12,665 nucleotides of DNA from Kmv34 sp964524965 (GTDB taxonomy: Bacteria; Aerophobota; Aerophobia; Aerophobales; B3-G15): the NCBI GenBank assembly GCA_964524965.1, contig CAZGDY010000044.1, positions 1 to 12,665 on the forward strand, in the 5' to 3' direction. Below are positions 1 through 6,938 of the stretch, in pieces. Position numbers and translations under genes: made by a program. The first letter of the stretch is position 1; each line of letters begins with the position of its first letter. The notes below the pieces were generated by a model. The model saw only the letters and a list, made by a program, of their open reading frames with translations. It did not search any database and had not been told where the DNA came from.

Positions 1-192
1 AATGAGGATAAATAGGGGTTTCAATAAGGCAACAAAAAAAAGAGTTCCTCGTACGGAAGGTCTTTTAATTTTAAATAATTTAATTATTCCTAAAACCAAA
101 AGAAGAGTAGTGGATGATAGGATTAAGGCGGGGATGAGATGGTAAATTGTGATGCGTCTAAGTAACTCCAGAAAAGCTATAGTAAAGTCCAT
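1..192 (-). CDS. Probable BlaR1/MecR1-like M56 membrane sensor, N-terminal part only
   Basis: The reading frame opens at an ATG (complement of 190-192) and runs off the left window edge without a stop, giving 64 residues. The peptide starts MDFTIAFLELLRRI, has a hydrophobic helix around residues 19-39, a basic loop (KLFKIKRPSVR), then a second hydrophobic stretch. This resembles the membrane-spanning N-terminus of BlaR1/MecR1-type M56 sensors. The zinc-protease part, which would prove it, lies outside the window. The main support is position: it starts 25 bases after the stop of a BlaI/MecI repressor, and the two families are usually paired so that the sensor inactivates the repressor. No strong ribosome binding site precedes the ATG, so translation may depend on the upstream gene. 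It could be another small-helix membrane protein; family assignment is moderate. Confidence 0.55.
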   Translation of the reverse strand, partial: MDFTIAFLELLRRITIYHLIPALILSSTTLLLVLGIIKLFKIKRPSVRGTLFFVALLKPLFILI

Positions 193-217
193 TTAGTTTC
201 TTGTTAGCTTTCTATTC

Positions 218-634
218 TTATTTTAGTCGTTTTCTTTCCTGGTCTAATAATTTTTGCAGTTTTTCTATTTGAGTAGAATCATTGGCAATCTCTTTTTGAA
301 TTAAACGAGAGATTAAATCATTGACCCCTTTTGGGTCCTTTTTATCTTCGAAAGAGCCAAATCTACCAAGGTCCTTTTCTTGAATGAGGGGATAATACTG
401 GTATATTCCATTAACTTTTTTGCGCTCCAAAAGACCTCTTTTAATTAAACGGTTCAAGACTGTGTAAACGCTACTTCTGGGAAGTTTTTGTTTATCGTAA
501 ATGATTTCAAAAACATCTTTTACCTGTATTCCATTTTTTCCATAACGAAAGATTAAATCCATTATTTCTGCCTGCAAAGGTCCAATCCGACCTTTCCAGG
601 ATGTTATCCAACTTTTTCTTTTTTCCATCATCAT
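218..634 (-). CDS. BlaI/MecI/CopY-family transcriptional repressor
   Basis: This is a cytoplasmic DNA-binding repressor of 138 residues, normal for the family (about 120-140). The winged-helix domain spans roughly residues 17-85: GPLQAEIMDLIF starts helix 1, LPRSSVYTVLNRLIKRGLLERKK is the recognition helix and wing region, and GIYQYYPL is the last strand. The rest is a charged helical dimerisation tail (KEIANDSTQIEKLQKLL). Three ATGs stand in a row (634, 631, 628). The AAAAAGGA site lies only 4 bases before the first and 7 before the second, so translation may begin at the second. Family members repress their own operon and, often, nearby resistance or stress genes, and dissociate after cleavage by a BlaR1-type sensor; the partial gene after it may be that sensor. 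Target genes cannot be read from the sequence, and no beta-lactamase gene is visible. Confidence 0.88.
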   Translation of the reverse strand: MMMEKRKSWITSWKGRIGPLQAEIMDLIFRYGKNGIQVKDVFEIIYDKQKLPRSSVYTVLNRLIKRGLLERKKVNGIYQYYPLIQEKDLGRFGSFEDKKDPKGVNDLISRLIQKEIANDSTQIEKLQKLLDQERKRLK

Positions 635-657
635 TTTTCCTTTTTATATTAAGAGTA

Positions 658-686
658 ATTATAAATGAGATTTTGATATAAGTCAA
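658..686 (-). promoter_or_regulatory. Sigma-70-type promoter for the BlaI-like gene, overlapping an FNR-like box
   Basis: On the minus strand TTGACT (complement of 681-686) is separated by exactly 17 bases from TATAAT (complement of 658-663), a near-consensus promoter 24 bases upstream of the first ATG. The -35 hexamer lies inside TTGACTTATATCAA (673-686), which differs from the FNR/CRP-type box TTGAT-N4-ATCAA at one base. A protein bound there would cover the -35 element and would be expected to repress. The promoter is read directly; the FNR-like box is a sequence resemblance only. Confidence 0.75.
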
Positions 687-720
687 CCTATTTTATGCTG
701 TCAGATATATAGATATAAGG

Positions 721-749
721 TTTGACTTTCATCTTAAGCTTATTAAAAT
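721..749 (+). promoter_or_regulatory. Sigma-70-type promoter for the NFU gene
   Basis: TTTGAC (721-726) and TAAAAT (744-749) are 17 bases apart, pointing at the NFU gene that starts 93 bases further on. The -35 box is back to back with that of the BlaI-like gene, 34 bases away. A GCGCGC palindrome (756-761), conspicuous in this AT-rich DNA, lies at the expected transcription start. Confidence 0.65.
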
Positions 750-841
750 GTGATTGCGCGCTAGAGAAAGATATTTTAACTTATTTTAAGAAAAAGAGAA
801 ATTTAAAAGTTTTTGCGGAAAAATAAAATGGGAGAAAAATA

Positions 842-1066
842 ATGATAAAGGAAAAAGTTGAATCTGCTTTAAGTAAAATTAAACCGTCTCTTCAAGCTGA
901 TGGCGGAGACGTAGAGCTTATAGATGTTAGTCCTGAAGGCTTGGTGAAGGTGAAATTAACTGGTGCCTGCAGCGGTTGTCCAATGAGTCAGATAACATTG
1001 AAAATGGGTATAGAAAAAGTGATAAAAAAAGAAGTGCCCGAGGTAAAAGAAGTTATTGCTGTATAA
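842..1066 (+). CDS. Stand-alone NFU-domain iron-sulfur cluster scaffold protein
   Basis: The 74-residue product is a complete, single NFU (NifU C-terminal) domain. Such proteins bind a labile [4Fe-4S] cluster between two subunits and pass it to apo-enzymes in the cytoplasm. The family pattern is clear: an N-terminal helix, LQADGGDVEL at 17-26, then VKLTGACSGCPMSQ with the CxxC cluster ligands C43 and C46, and a final amphipathic helix. The N-terminal scaffold domain of full NifU and the degenerate A-type domain of NfuA are absent, as in many short bacterial and archaeal homologues. GGGAG (830-834) lies 7 bases before the ATG. The gene has its own promoter and no co-directional upstream neighbour. 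Assignment to the family is secure; client proteins are unknown. Confidence 0.95.
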   Translation: MIKEKVESALSKIKPSLQADGGDVELIDVSPEGLVKVKLTGACSGCPMSQITLKMGIEKVIKKEVPEVKEVIAV

Positions 1067-1122
1067 AGAGAAAAATAAACAGATAAATTAGAAAAAGATG
1101 AGTAAAAAAATTAAAGAAAAAA

Positions 1123-1144
1123 TGAGAGGAATAAAATCCTCTTA
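1123..1144. terminator. Terminator-like hairpin after the NFU gene
   Basis: TGAGAGGA (1123-1130) pairs with TCCTCTTA (1137-1144) around a six-base loop, giving an 8-pair stem with one G-T pair, 57 bases after the NFU stop. On the plus strand the stem is not followed by a T run. On the minus strand it is followed by a long T-rich tract (complement of 1101-1122). As an intrinsic terminator it therefore fits minus-strand transcription better, although no minus-strand gene ends here. It may still limit read-through between the NFU gene and the next operon. Confidence 0.4.
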
Positions 1145-1208
1145 GAAATAAATTTAGTTTCTTTTAAATAGAAAATCTTGCGATTTTTTAAGAGAGGGGG
1201 TGAAAAAA

Positions 1209-1709
1209 ATGAAAATAGGGATGATGCTGTTAGTTTTAATTTTGATGATTTTCACAGGGTCTTTATCTTTTGGTAAAAACACCCCCCAGGATTTAATTTT
1301 AACAGTGGTAACAGATAAAAATTTATACGTTAGAGGAGAAGCTATTGAGTGTACACTAATGCTTAGCAACGCAAGTGAGACAAATTTAACAGTGAACAAG
1401 CGATTACTTTTAAACTATGATGTTACTTTTCCTCACGAGATTCTTTTTGACATTCTTGCCCCAGATGGCAAATTATTGAAGCTTATTCCCATAATTAAAG
1501 CGAGCTCACCCGAGCCTCAAGATTTCACTATCCTTACTCCTTCAAAATTCATCCTGAAAACCCTTAAACTTGATCGGTATTTCTCTTTTATCGAGGAAGG
1601 CAAATACTACATCCAGGCTGTATACGAAAATTATTATCAGCCAGAGGGAAAGGCAGTTTGGACCGGTAGTATTTCCTCCAATCGAATTGAGATTAAGGTA
1701 ACTGAATAA
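1209..1709 (+). CDS. Small secreted protein with an Ig-like beta-sandwich domain, function unknown
   Basis: The product is 166 residues. MKIGMMLLVLILMIFTG is a typical short Sec signal peptide, with likely cleavage near SLSFG/KN. There is no lipobox cysteine, so it should be released into the periplasm or beyond. The mature part looks all-beta: LTVVTDKNLYVRGEAIECTL and the later Asn-rich strands, then EEGKYYIQAVYEN and the closing SNRIEIKV strand. This pattern resembles BsuPI-like or other Ig-like accessory domains, but no catalytic motif is visible. I chose ATG at 1209 over the in-frame GTG at 1200 because that GTG is part of the ribosome binding site GGGGGTGA (1196-1203), which lies 5 bases before the ATG. 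It is the first gene of an apparent three-gene operon; 21 bases separate it from the next gene. Confidence 0.7.
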   Translation: MKIGMMLLVLILMIFTGSLSFGKNTPQDLILTVVTDKNLYVRGEAIECTLMLSNASETNLTVNKRLLLNYDVTFPHEILFDILAPDGKLLKLIPIIKASSPEPQDFTILTPSKFILKTLKLDRYFSFIEEGKYYIQAVYENYYQPEGKAVWTGSISSNRIEIKVTE

Positions 1710-1730
1710 TTTTTTAAAAAGGATGTAACC

Positions 1731-4028
1731 ATGAAAAAATTTTTTATTATTGGTCTTTTATGTTTAGCTTTTGTTGGTTTAATATTAGCATCTGCAGGAA
1801 GTTTTGCTGAATCTTTGCCTGCGGCTGAAAAGATAGCTGAGCTACAAAAAACTATCGATCAAGTTAATCAGCTAAGAGAACAAGCGGATAATGTATATGA
1901 GCGGGCAGTACAGGAAACAGTGGCTGAATTCGAAGATGCCTTTAATGAAGCGGGAACAGAGGCAGAGCGGGAAAATATACTAAGGCAGGCTCGCCAGTTT
2001 CTCCAGAATAAATTAGCAGCCTTAAACTGGCCTGCTTTATGCAAAGCTAAGGACAATGCTTACCAAAAAATCATTGAAGCGGTGGATAAGGCTTATGAAA
2101 TTGATACCAGCAATGTGCAGGGTGAGCCAACTTTTAGCCAAGATGTGGAAGGGGAGGGAGAATGTTACTCTGATGGACGGGTTAGAATAGGTCCTTCAGC
2201 TTTTGGCTCGCCGGGATTGTTAGCTTCAACTAAGAAACACGAGGCAACTCATGCCGATCAAGCTAAGGAAGGAAGATGGCCTCATGGTGCAGTACAGGTG
2301 CATGATGCAGAAATTGAGGCTTATGGTCGAGAGATAACCAGTGCGGATACGGTAGGGCTTAGCGATGAGGAGAGGAGTGAAGTTCAAAGAAGGTTGCAGG
2401 ACCATCTGGAATCAAAAAAAGTAGCGATGATAAATGAGATAGAAACAGCAAGAGGTGTTATGGATAATCAGGCGCAAATAGATGAACTGGATAAAATTGC
2501 CGGAAAAATCCGAGATGTAATTGAGCTGGAAGAATCCGGTGATGAAGAAGGAGCGATAGAAAAAAAGGATGATGCCATAGAAGAGTTGGATCAGCTTATA
2601 AGGGGGGCAAAGGGCGAAGCCCAGGATACTTTAAAAGAGTTAAAAGAGCATGTGAAAGAGCTTAAAGAGGCAGAACTATTTGTCATTAAAGCTGGTACCA
2701 TTGAGGATTTGCGAGATGCTCGTGATGCTCCTACATCTAGTCAGGCTCAGAAAGATGAGATTACTAAAATTATTGGAAAGATTAAAAATCTTATTAGTGC
2801 CGAGAGAAAAAACGAAGAAGATAAAGCTCTTGAGATAAAAAAAGATGCTCTCAAAGAAATTAATGACCTTCTAAAAAATGCTAAGGGAGCTACCAAAGAC
2901 AATCTAAAAAAAGCTAAAGAGAAGGTGGAAACACTTATTAAAATTGAATCAAAAATAACTGTTAGCGGGAAGACCGAAGCTGTAGGAGAAGGACCGGATG
3001 GGAGCGTGGTAATCTTAGTTCACACCAAAGAATGCAGCCGCTATACAGTAACCTGTTCTCCAGGGACAAAGGTAAAACTCGGGCAAACAATTACCGTTAC
3101 TGGTACAAAAACCGACCCGGGAAAGATTAAAGCAACCAGTCTTACTTATACCCCTACTCTTGCTGAGAGAAAAGTAGTGAAAGAAGACCAGTACTATCAG
3201 GGTCCAAAGGTACCTTTACCTCAAGATGGTGCTTATGGAAGTTTTGTTATCACTCCTGATACTAAAGTTGCTGTGAAAAAAAATGGTGCTACTTCTTCGT
3301 TTTTTATCAATGAAGAGGGAGAAGTAGAAGAAGGGCTTGATGAGGAAGGCGATTACTTTGTGGGGTTGATAAAACCAGGAGTTATTGGGGTAGTTACGGC
3401 AGGGATTATTGATGCTATATTTAGTCCCCAGGAAAAATTACCTGAAAAGACACCTGGTATTGAGGTAAGTCCTCACTATGATGGTGTTATCAGTGACCCT
3501 GTTATAATCAATGTAGAAGATATCAGTCTCACTCAATTAGAAGAGTATACGCTCTTGGTTGAGGATTTAGAAACTGGCAAGATAACCAATTATGGTTCAC
3601 CCGACCTTTATCTTATTGATGAGAAAGGATCTGCTAATTGTACTTACTCTTTAGGAGAGCTTTCCACAGGTTCTAAGGATTTTCTATTTACTGATCCTAA
3701 AGGAAAAATCTTAGATGAGAAGAAAGTAGATGTTTATGAGTATTTTCTGAGTTTTACTCCTTCTCAGGTAACTCGTGGCATGCCTGTTTTTGGTAATATT
3801 GATGTATTGGGAATGGAAGGAAAAGATAAAGTTCAGGTGTATCTTAGTTTTGATCCTGTGCTCGGAGCAGAAGTTATTGGTGGCGAACTGGTAAGTAAGA
3901 TACCAGGAGTACTGGTTTTTATGGTTACTGTAGATGAGGTTAATCAAAACTCCGTTGATTTTAAGTTTGACACTTCTAAAGGTCTTGGCCAGCAACAGGT
4001 AAAGCTAACAGTGACCCCTTTTGAATAG
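1731..4028 (+). CDS. Large secreted protein with HExxH metallopeptidase-like domain, duplicated coiled coil and beta-rich C-terminus
   Basis: This 765-residue protein is not one I recognise as a whole. Residues 1-26 are a Sec signal peptide ending GSFA. Residues 30-120 are helical. Residues 140-200 hold a minimal zincin-like motif: HEATH at 170-174 (zinc ligands H170 and H174, catalytic E171), Q177 three residues on, then HDAEIEAY at 191-198 with E194 or E196 as possible third ligand. Residues 248-315 and 339-406 are two copies of a charged coiled-coil module. About 407-475 is beta-rich and OB-like (ITVSGK, LGQTITVTG) with C435 and C442. A hydrophobic stretch at 544-563 may be a membrane-associated segment. 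The remaining 200 residues look like beta-sandwich domains. AAGGA lies 7 bases before the ATG. It sits between two exported proteins, suggesting a cell-envelope role. Peptidase activity is inferred from the motif only; it could be structural. Confidence 0.72.
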   Translation: MKKFFIIGLLCLAFVGLILASAGSFAESLPAAEKIAELQKTIDQVNQLREQADNVYERAVQETVAEFEDAFNEAGTEAERENILRQARQFLQNKLAALNWPALCKAKDNAYQKIIEAVDKAYEIDTSNVQGEPTFSQDVEGEGECYSDGRVRIGPSAFGSPGLLASTKKHEATHADQAKEGRWPHGAVQVHDAEIEAYGREITSADTVGLSDEERSEVQRRLQDHLESKKVAMINEIETARGVMDNQAQIDELDKIAGKIRDVIELEESGDEEGAIEKKDDAIEELDQLIRGAKGEAQDTLKELKEHVKELKEAELFVIKAGTIEDLRDARDAPTSSQAQKDEITKIIGKIKNLISAERKNEEDKALEIKKDALKEINDLLKNAKGATKDNLKKAKEKVETLIKIESKITVSGKTEAVGEGPDGSVVILVHTKECSRYTVTCSPGTKVKLGQTITVTGTKTDPGKIKATSLTYTPTLAERKVVKEDQYYQGPKVPLPQDGAYGSFVITPDTKVAVKKNGATSSFFINEEGEVEEGLDEEGDYFVGLIKPGVIGVVTAGIIDAIFSPQEKLPEKTPGIEVSPHYDGVISDPVIINVEDISLTQLEEYTLLVEDLETGKITNYGSPDLYLIDEKGSANCTYSLGELSTGSKDFLFTDPKGKILDEKKVDVYEYFLSFTPSQVTRGMPVFGNIDVLGMEGKDKVQVYLSFDPVLGAEVIGGELVSKIPGVLVFMVTVDEVNQNSVDFKFDTSKGLGQQQVKLTVTPFE
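2472..2948 (+). repeat. Tandem duplication of a 68-residue coiled-coil module
   Basis: Codons 248-315 (2472-2675) and 339-406 (2745-2948) of the large secreted protein encode two homologous helical modules with a period of 91 codons (273 bases). By my hand alignment without gaps, about 30 of 68 residues are identical, including matching AQxDE, GKI, AKG and KELKE/KKAKE-type positions. The DNA has diverged strongly, so this is an old duplication rather than a recent slippage event. Confidence 0.85.
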
Positions 4029-4041
4029 GAGTTTTGGAAAG

Positions 4042-4974
4042 ATGAATAAATATTTGAGAGGGTGGGTAATTTTTCTCGCTATAGCTTTTTTGTTTTGTGG
4101 GGTAAAATACGGAAAACTAAGGGCAAAAGAAATTCAATCTTCTTTTTATATTGTCGGAGAAAGAGAAGATAAGGTAACAGCTTCTTTTTACATTCAAGAA
4201 AGAAAAGAGAAACAATGGAAGACTAAGATAGGAGTTATTTACAGTATAACAAATATGGAAGAGGTCAATGATTTTGTTACTGGAGTTAATGACTGGTATT
4301 TAACTGGGTTATTTGAAGATGTTGAGTGGGTAGGACCACCTCCCTACCTTGATATTGGTCTTTCCAGGATTGAAAATATTAGGGGATATCAAGCTAAGGT
4401 TATTTATCTTGTTAGTCCCGGTTTTGGAATAGGTCTTGGGTATGAAGAGCAAAAAGGTGTAGTAAATAGTCCCTTTGAGAGTTACTGGGAAGGTTGGAGT
4501 GGAGTTGGCTGGGAACAACGATGGCTGGAAGGTCATGTATTTGTAGATGTTTCTTTAGTCGGGTCTTCATCATTAATATTTTTGCAAAAATCTAGATTTA
4601 TCGGGGACTTGGGTGCTTTTTTATATCTTGGGGTGGGAAGTTATGCTGGAAAAATAAACTGGGAGGTGTCTGAATTCTGGGAGGCAGCGACAGATGAAAT
4701 AGAATGGTTGCCTTGGGAAAATAGCTGGAGTGCGACTGGACAGGGAAATACCGTAGGATACCAGGCGGGAGGTGGTTTTTCTTATCCTTTTGGCGATAGC
4801 GGATGTCTATTTTTAGATGTTGGTTATCAAAATATCGTTGTTGCAAATCTTGTTTATCAAGAAACTGTAGATAAGGGTTTTGAGGAAATTTGGATTAATG
4901 ATATGCTAGAAAAGCCTTCTAACTTAAATTTTAGTGGCCTAAGGGGAAAGTTTGGCTTAGAATTAAATCTTTAG
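4042..4974 (+). CDS. Probable outer-membrane beta-barrel protein
   Basis: The product is 310 residues with an N-terminal signal peptide (basic MNKYLRG, then a hydrophobic core VIFLAIAFLFCG, possible cleavage near KLRA/KE). The mature protein is rich in Trp, Tyr and Gly and shows repeated strands of alternating polar and non-polar residues, for example GFGIGLGYE, GAFLYLGVGSYAG, GYQAGGGFSYPFG and CLFLDVGYQ, ending with LRGKFGLELNL. This is the layout of an outer-membrane porin-like or OmpA-like barrel, although the last residue is Leu, not the more usual Phe. ATG at 4042 is preferred to the in-frame TTG at 4021, which overlaps the previous gene and has no ribosome binding site. AGGAG (4027-4031) lies 10 bases before the ATG. 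It follows the HExxH protein by 13 bases and is probably the last gene of that operon. It may anchor or export its partners, but no specific family is recognised. Confidence 0.65.
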   Translation: MNKYLRGWVIFLAIAFLFCGVKYGKLRAKEIQSSFYIVGEREDKVTASFYIQERKEKQWKTKIGVIYSITNMEEVNDFVTGVNDWYLTGLFEDVEWVGPPPYLDIGLSRIENIRGYQAKVIYLVSPGFGIGLGYEEQKGVVNSPFESYWEGWSGVGWEQRWLEGHVFVDVSLVGSSSLIFLQKSRFIGDLGAFLYLGVGSYAGKINWEVSEFWEAATDEIEWLPWENSWSATGQGNTVGYQAGGGFSYPFGDSGCLFLDVGYQNIVVANLVYQETVDKGFEEIWINDMLEKPSNLNFSGLRGKFGLELNL

Positions 4975-5005
4975 GGGTAAAAGTAAATTAAAACTTTAAA
5001 CCTTA

Positions 5006-6232
5006 TTAGTTAACTGTTTTAGTTTTTTGTTGTTTTGCAATTTTTAAGGCAAAAAGCAGTATTAAAGAAATAAAAATGGGAATAGTGCTGATTTTTAAAG
5101 CATTGGAAAGCCCGATACGATCTGCAATTACTCCCGTAATTCCCGGATCTATGGCTCCCACAATATATCCAAGACAAAAGACAATCCCGTAATATCCTCC
5201 CCTGGATTTTTGAGGTGTTATTTCTGCTAAATAAGCCTGTTGAGCTGGAAAAAGTCCTGAATAAACAACGCCGAAAATGATTAGGAAAATTATAATTGAA
5301 GTGTAATTTTGCAAGAAAGTTAAAAAGATGATGACCGGTCCAGTGAAGCCTATAAAAATTATGAGTGTTGTGAAAGCAGACAATTTGTCACACATCTTAC
5401 CGCTGGTTATCGTTCCTAAAAAACCCCCCAAACCCACTAAAGCAAAAGAATAACCAGCAACGGTTAAACTGAAAAATTTTTCTTCCACTAAGTAAGTAGG
5501 CATAAAATTAATGACCGCATAATGAGTCATCATAAAAAGAGAACTTGCAATCATAAAAATTATGAAGGGTAGGGGAGCTATTGTTTTTTTTTCGGAAAGA
5601 GAAAGTTGTTGATAATTTTTATTTTTTTTATTGTCCTCGGATTTTTTTTCTGCGATTAAAGGTTTTAGAGATTTGAAAAAAAGTGGTGCAAAAATAAATC
5701 CGGGGATTGAAAGTATTAAGAGTATTCCTCTCCAATTTGGTGCTACTCTAATCAAAGAAGAAATTATAATCACAGCACTTATTGTTCCGACCCACCCCCA
5801 AAACTGGAAAAGCCCCATTATAGTTCCTCTTTTGGAAGTAAAACTATTGGATAAAACAGCAATCATCGAAGGATGAAAAGTACTTATGCCTGCTCCCAAC
5901 AAGATCAAGGTAAAAAAAAGTTGCCAGTAATTAGAACTAAAGATACAAAGAACAAGAGCCAGTGAGCCAAAGAAAAATCCCCAACTTAGTATGAATCTTC
6001 TTCCAATGCGATCTCCCAGATAACCGGTAATTAAAGAGCCAAAAGCTCCCATTGCGATGTAGGAGGTAAAAAGTAAGCCCGATTGAGTGTAATTTAAGTT
6101 AAATTCAGCTTTAATAAGAGGCAGGATAAGAGGAAGTACGAACCAGTACATATCATTGAAAATGTGTCCCAAAAAAGAAATTTTGAGAAGTTTACGAGAA
6201 TCTTTGGTTAGATAAAGAGGTATTTTAATCAT
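5006..6232 (-). CDS. Major facilitator superfamily (MFS) transporter
   Basis: This is a 408-residue inner-membrane carrier with about 12 predicted helices. The MFS motif A is intact in the loop between helices 2 and 3: GYLGDRIGRR, with G70, D74, R75, G77, R78 and R79. A weaker echo (SGKMCDK) appears at the matching place in the second half, and a basic, Lys-rich loop around residues 193-205 separates the halves. The opening GHIFNDMYWFVLPLILPLI and the later GISTFHP recall the fosmidomycin-resistance (Fsr)-like branch, but the substrate cannot be told. The start codon lacks a clear ribosome binding site. The gene begins 34 bases after the stop of the amino-acid permease on the same strand and is probably the last gene of that operon, so export of a metabolite from the imported amino acid is possible. 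It converges with the secreted-protein operon; only 31 bases separate the two stops and no convincing terminator is seen there. Confidence 0.9.
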   Translation of the reverse strand: MIKIPLYLTKDSRKLLKISFLGHIFNDMYWFVLPLILPLIKAEFNLNYTQSGLLFTSYIAMGAFGSLITGYLGDRIGRRFILSWGFFFGSLALVLCIFSSNYWQLFFTLILLGAGISTFHPSMIAVLSNSFTSKRGTIMGLFQFWGWVGTISAVIIISSLIRVAPNWRGILLILSIPGFIFAPLFFKSLKPLIAEKKSEDNKKNKNYQQLSLSEKKTIAPLPFIIFMIASSLFMMTHYAVINFMPTYLVEEKFFSLTVAGYSFALVGLGGFLGTITSGKMCDKLSAFTTLIIFIGFTGPVIIFLTFLQNYTSIIIFLIIFGVVYSGLFPAQQAYLAEITPQKSRGGYYGIVFCLGYIVGAIDPGITGVIADRIGLSNALKISTIPIFISLILLFALKIAKQQKTKTVN

Positions 6233-6266
6233 CAGGTAGTTTAGTTATATTTTTTCATTATTATAC

Positions 6267-6938
6267 TTATCCCTGGAAGGTTTGCAAACCGGGAATTCTC
6301 ACCTTTTTTTCCACAATTTTCAGAATTCGAGAGAAGACCAAGACGATTACCAGATAAATAACAGCTACTACAATGAACACTTCAAAATATCGGAAATTTT
6401 TTGCCGCTATGAATTTAGCTTGAGCCATCAATTCGGGTGCTCCGATTATATAAGCTACCGAAGAGTACTTTAGTGTATAAATGAGCTCGTTTGACCAGGA
6501 GGGAATTACTATTCTTAAGGCCTGGGGAATTATTATGTTAACTATAGATTTAAATTTGCTCATTCCTAAAGCACGTGCTGCCATCATCTGTCCCTTGTCT
6601 ATGGACTGTATTGCTCCTCTAAAATATTCAGCCTGATAAGCGGCGCTATTTAATCCAAGTCCCAGCAGTGCGGCTAAAATAGAAGGAATTCTTATCCCAT
6701 ATTGGGGAAGGCCATAATAAACGATAAAAAGCTGCACCAAAAGAGGAGTACCCCGAAAAAATTCTATGTATCCTTTGCAAAATATGCTAATAGGTCGATT
6801 TCCGTATAAGTAGCCAAGGGTAAGGGAAATTCCAATAACAAATCCTAAGGAAATAGCAAATCCGGTCAGTTGCAAAGTTACCAGGGTTCCCTCAATAAGT
6901 TGAGGGGAAATTTCTTTAATTAAGTTTAGTAAATTCAT
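6267..6938 (-). CDS. Polar amino-acid ABC transporter permease 2 (HisM/GlnP family)
   Basis: At 223 residues this is a typical polar amino-acid ABC permease of the HisM/GlnP type. After a short N-terminus, GTLVTLQLT (17-25) opens the first membrane helix, and FFRGTPLLVQLFIVYYG (60-76) is a family hallmark. The EAA loop that docks on the ATPase is at 116-138: GQMMAARALGMSK, then a conserved Pro in IIPQA. It likely pairs with permease 1 to form a heterodimeric channel for the binding protein encoded upstream. Its ATG overlaps the ATPase stop by 4 bases (ATGA), which indicates translational coupling and equal production. The C-terminus (VEKKVRIPG) is also typical. The exact amino acid carried cannot be read from the permease. 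Confidence 0.94.
   Translation of the reverse strand: MNLLNLIKEISPQLIEGTLVTLQLTGFAISLGFVIGISLTLGYLYGNRPISIFCKGYIEFFRGTPLLVQLFIVYYGLPQYGIRIPSILAALLGLGLNSAAYQAEYFRGAIQSIDKGQMMAARALGMSKFKSIVNIIIPQALRIVIPSWSNELIYTLKYSSVAYIIGAPELMAQAKFIAAKNFRYFEVFIVVAVIYLVIVLVFSRILKIVEKKVRIPGLQTFQG

Noticed and set aside
1099..1146. 15-codon frame starting MSKKIKEK after the NFU gene
   Set aside because: It has only a weak purine tract before it and overlaps the hairpin, so chance is the simpler explanation.
1172..1189. AAAATC-ttgc-GATTTT hairpin followed by TT
   Set aside because: It is a short A/T-rich stem that would be unstable, and it lies just before a ribosome binding site.
1200..1208. GTG at 1200 as start of the small secreted protein
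   Set aside because: It lies inside the ribosome binding site that serves the ATG at 1209, and has no site of its own.
1154..1399. Antisense 81-codon frame
   Set aside because: It lies over the start of the secreted-protein gene, resembles no family and has no ribosome binding site.
3711..3995. Antisense 94-codon frame
   Set aside because: It is a shadow of the large secreted protein, with a composition typical of reverse-strand AT-rich DNA.
4021..4041. TTG at 4021 as start of the beta-barrel gene
   Set aside because: It overlaps the previous coding region, has no ribosome binding site, and would place extra polar residues before the signal peptide that begins at the ATG at 4042.
4989..5021. 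TAAAAC/GTTTTA inverted repeat as a shared terminator between converging genes
   Set aside because: The arms are only six A/T-rich pairs with a 21-base loop, too weak to call.
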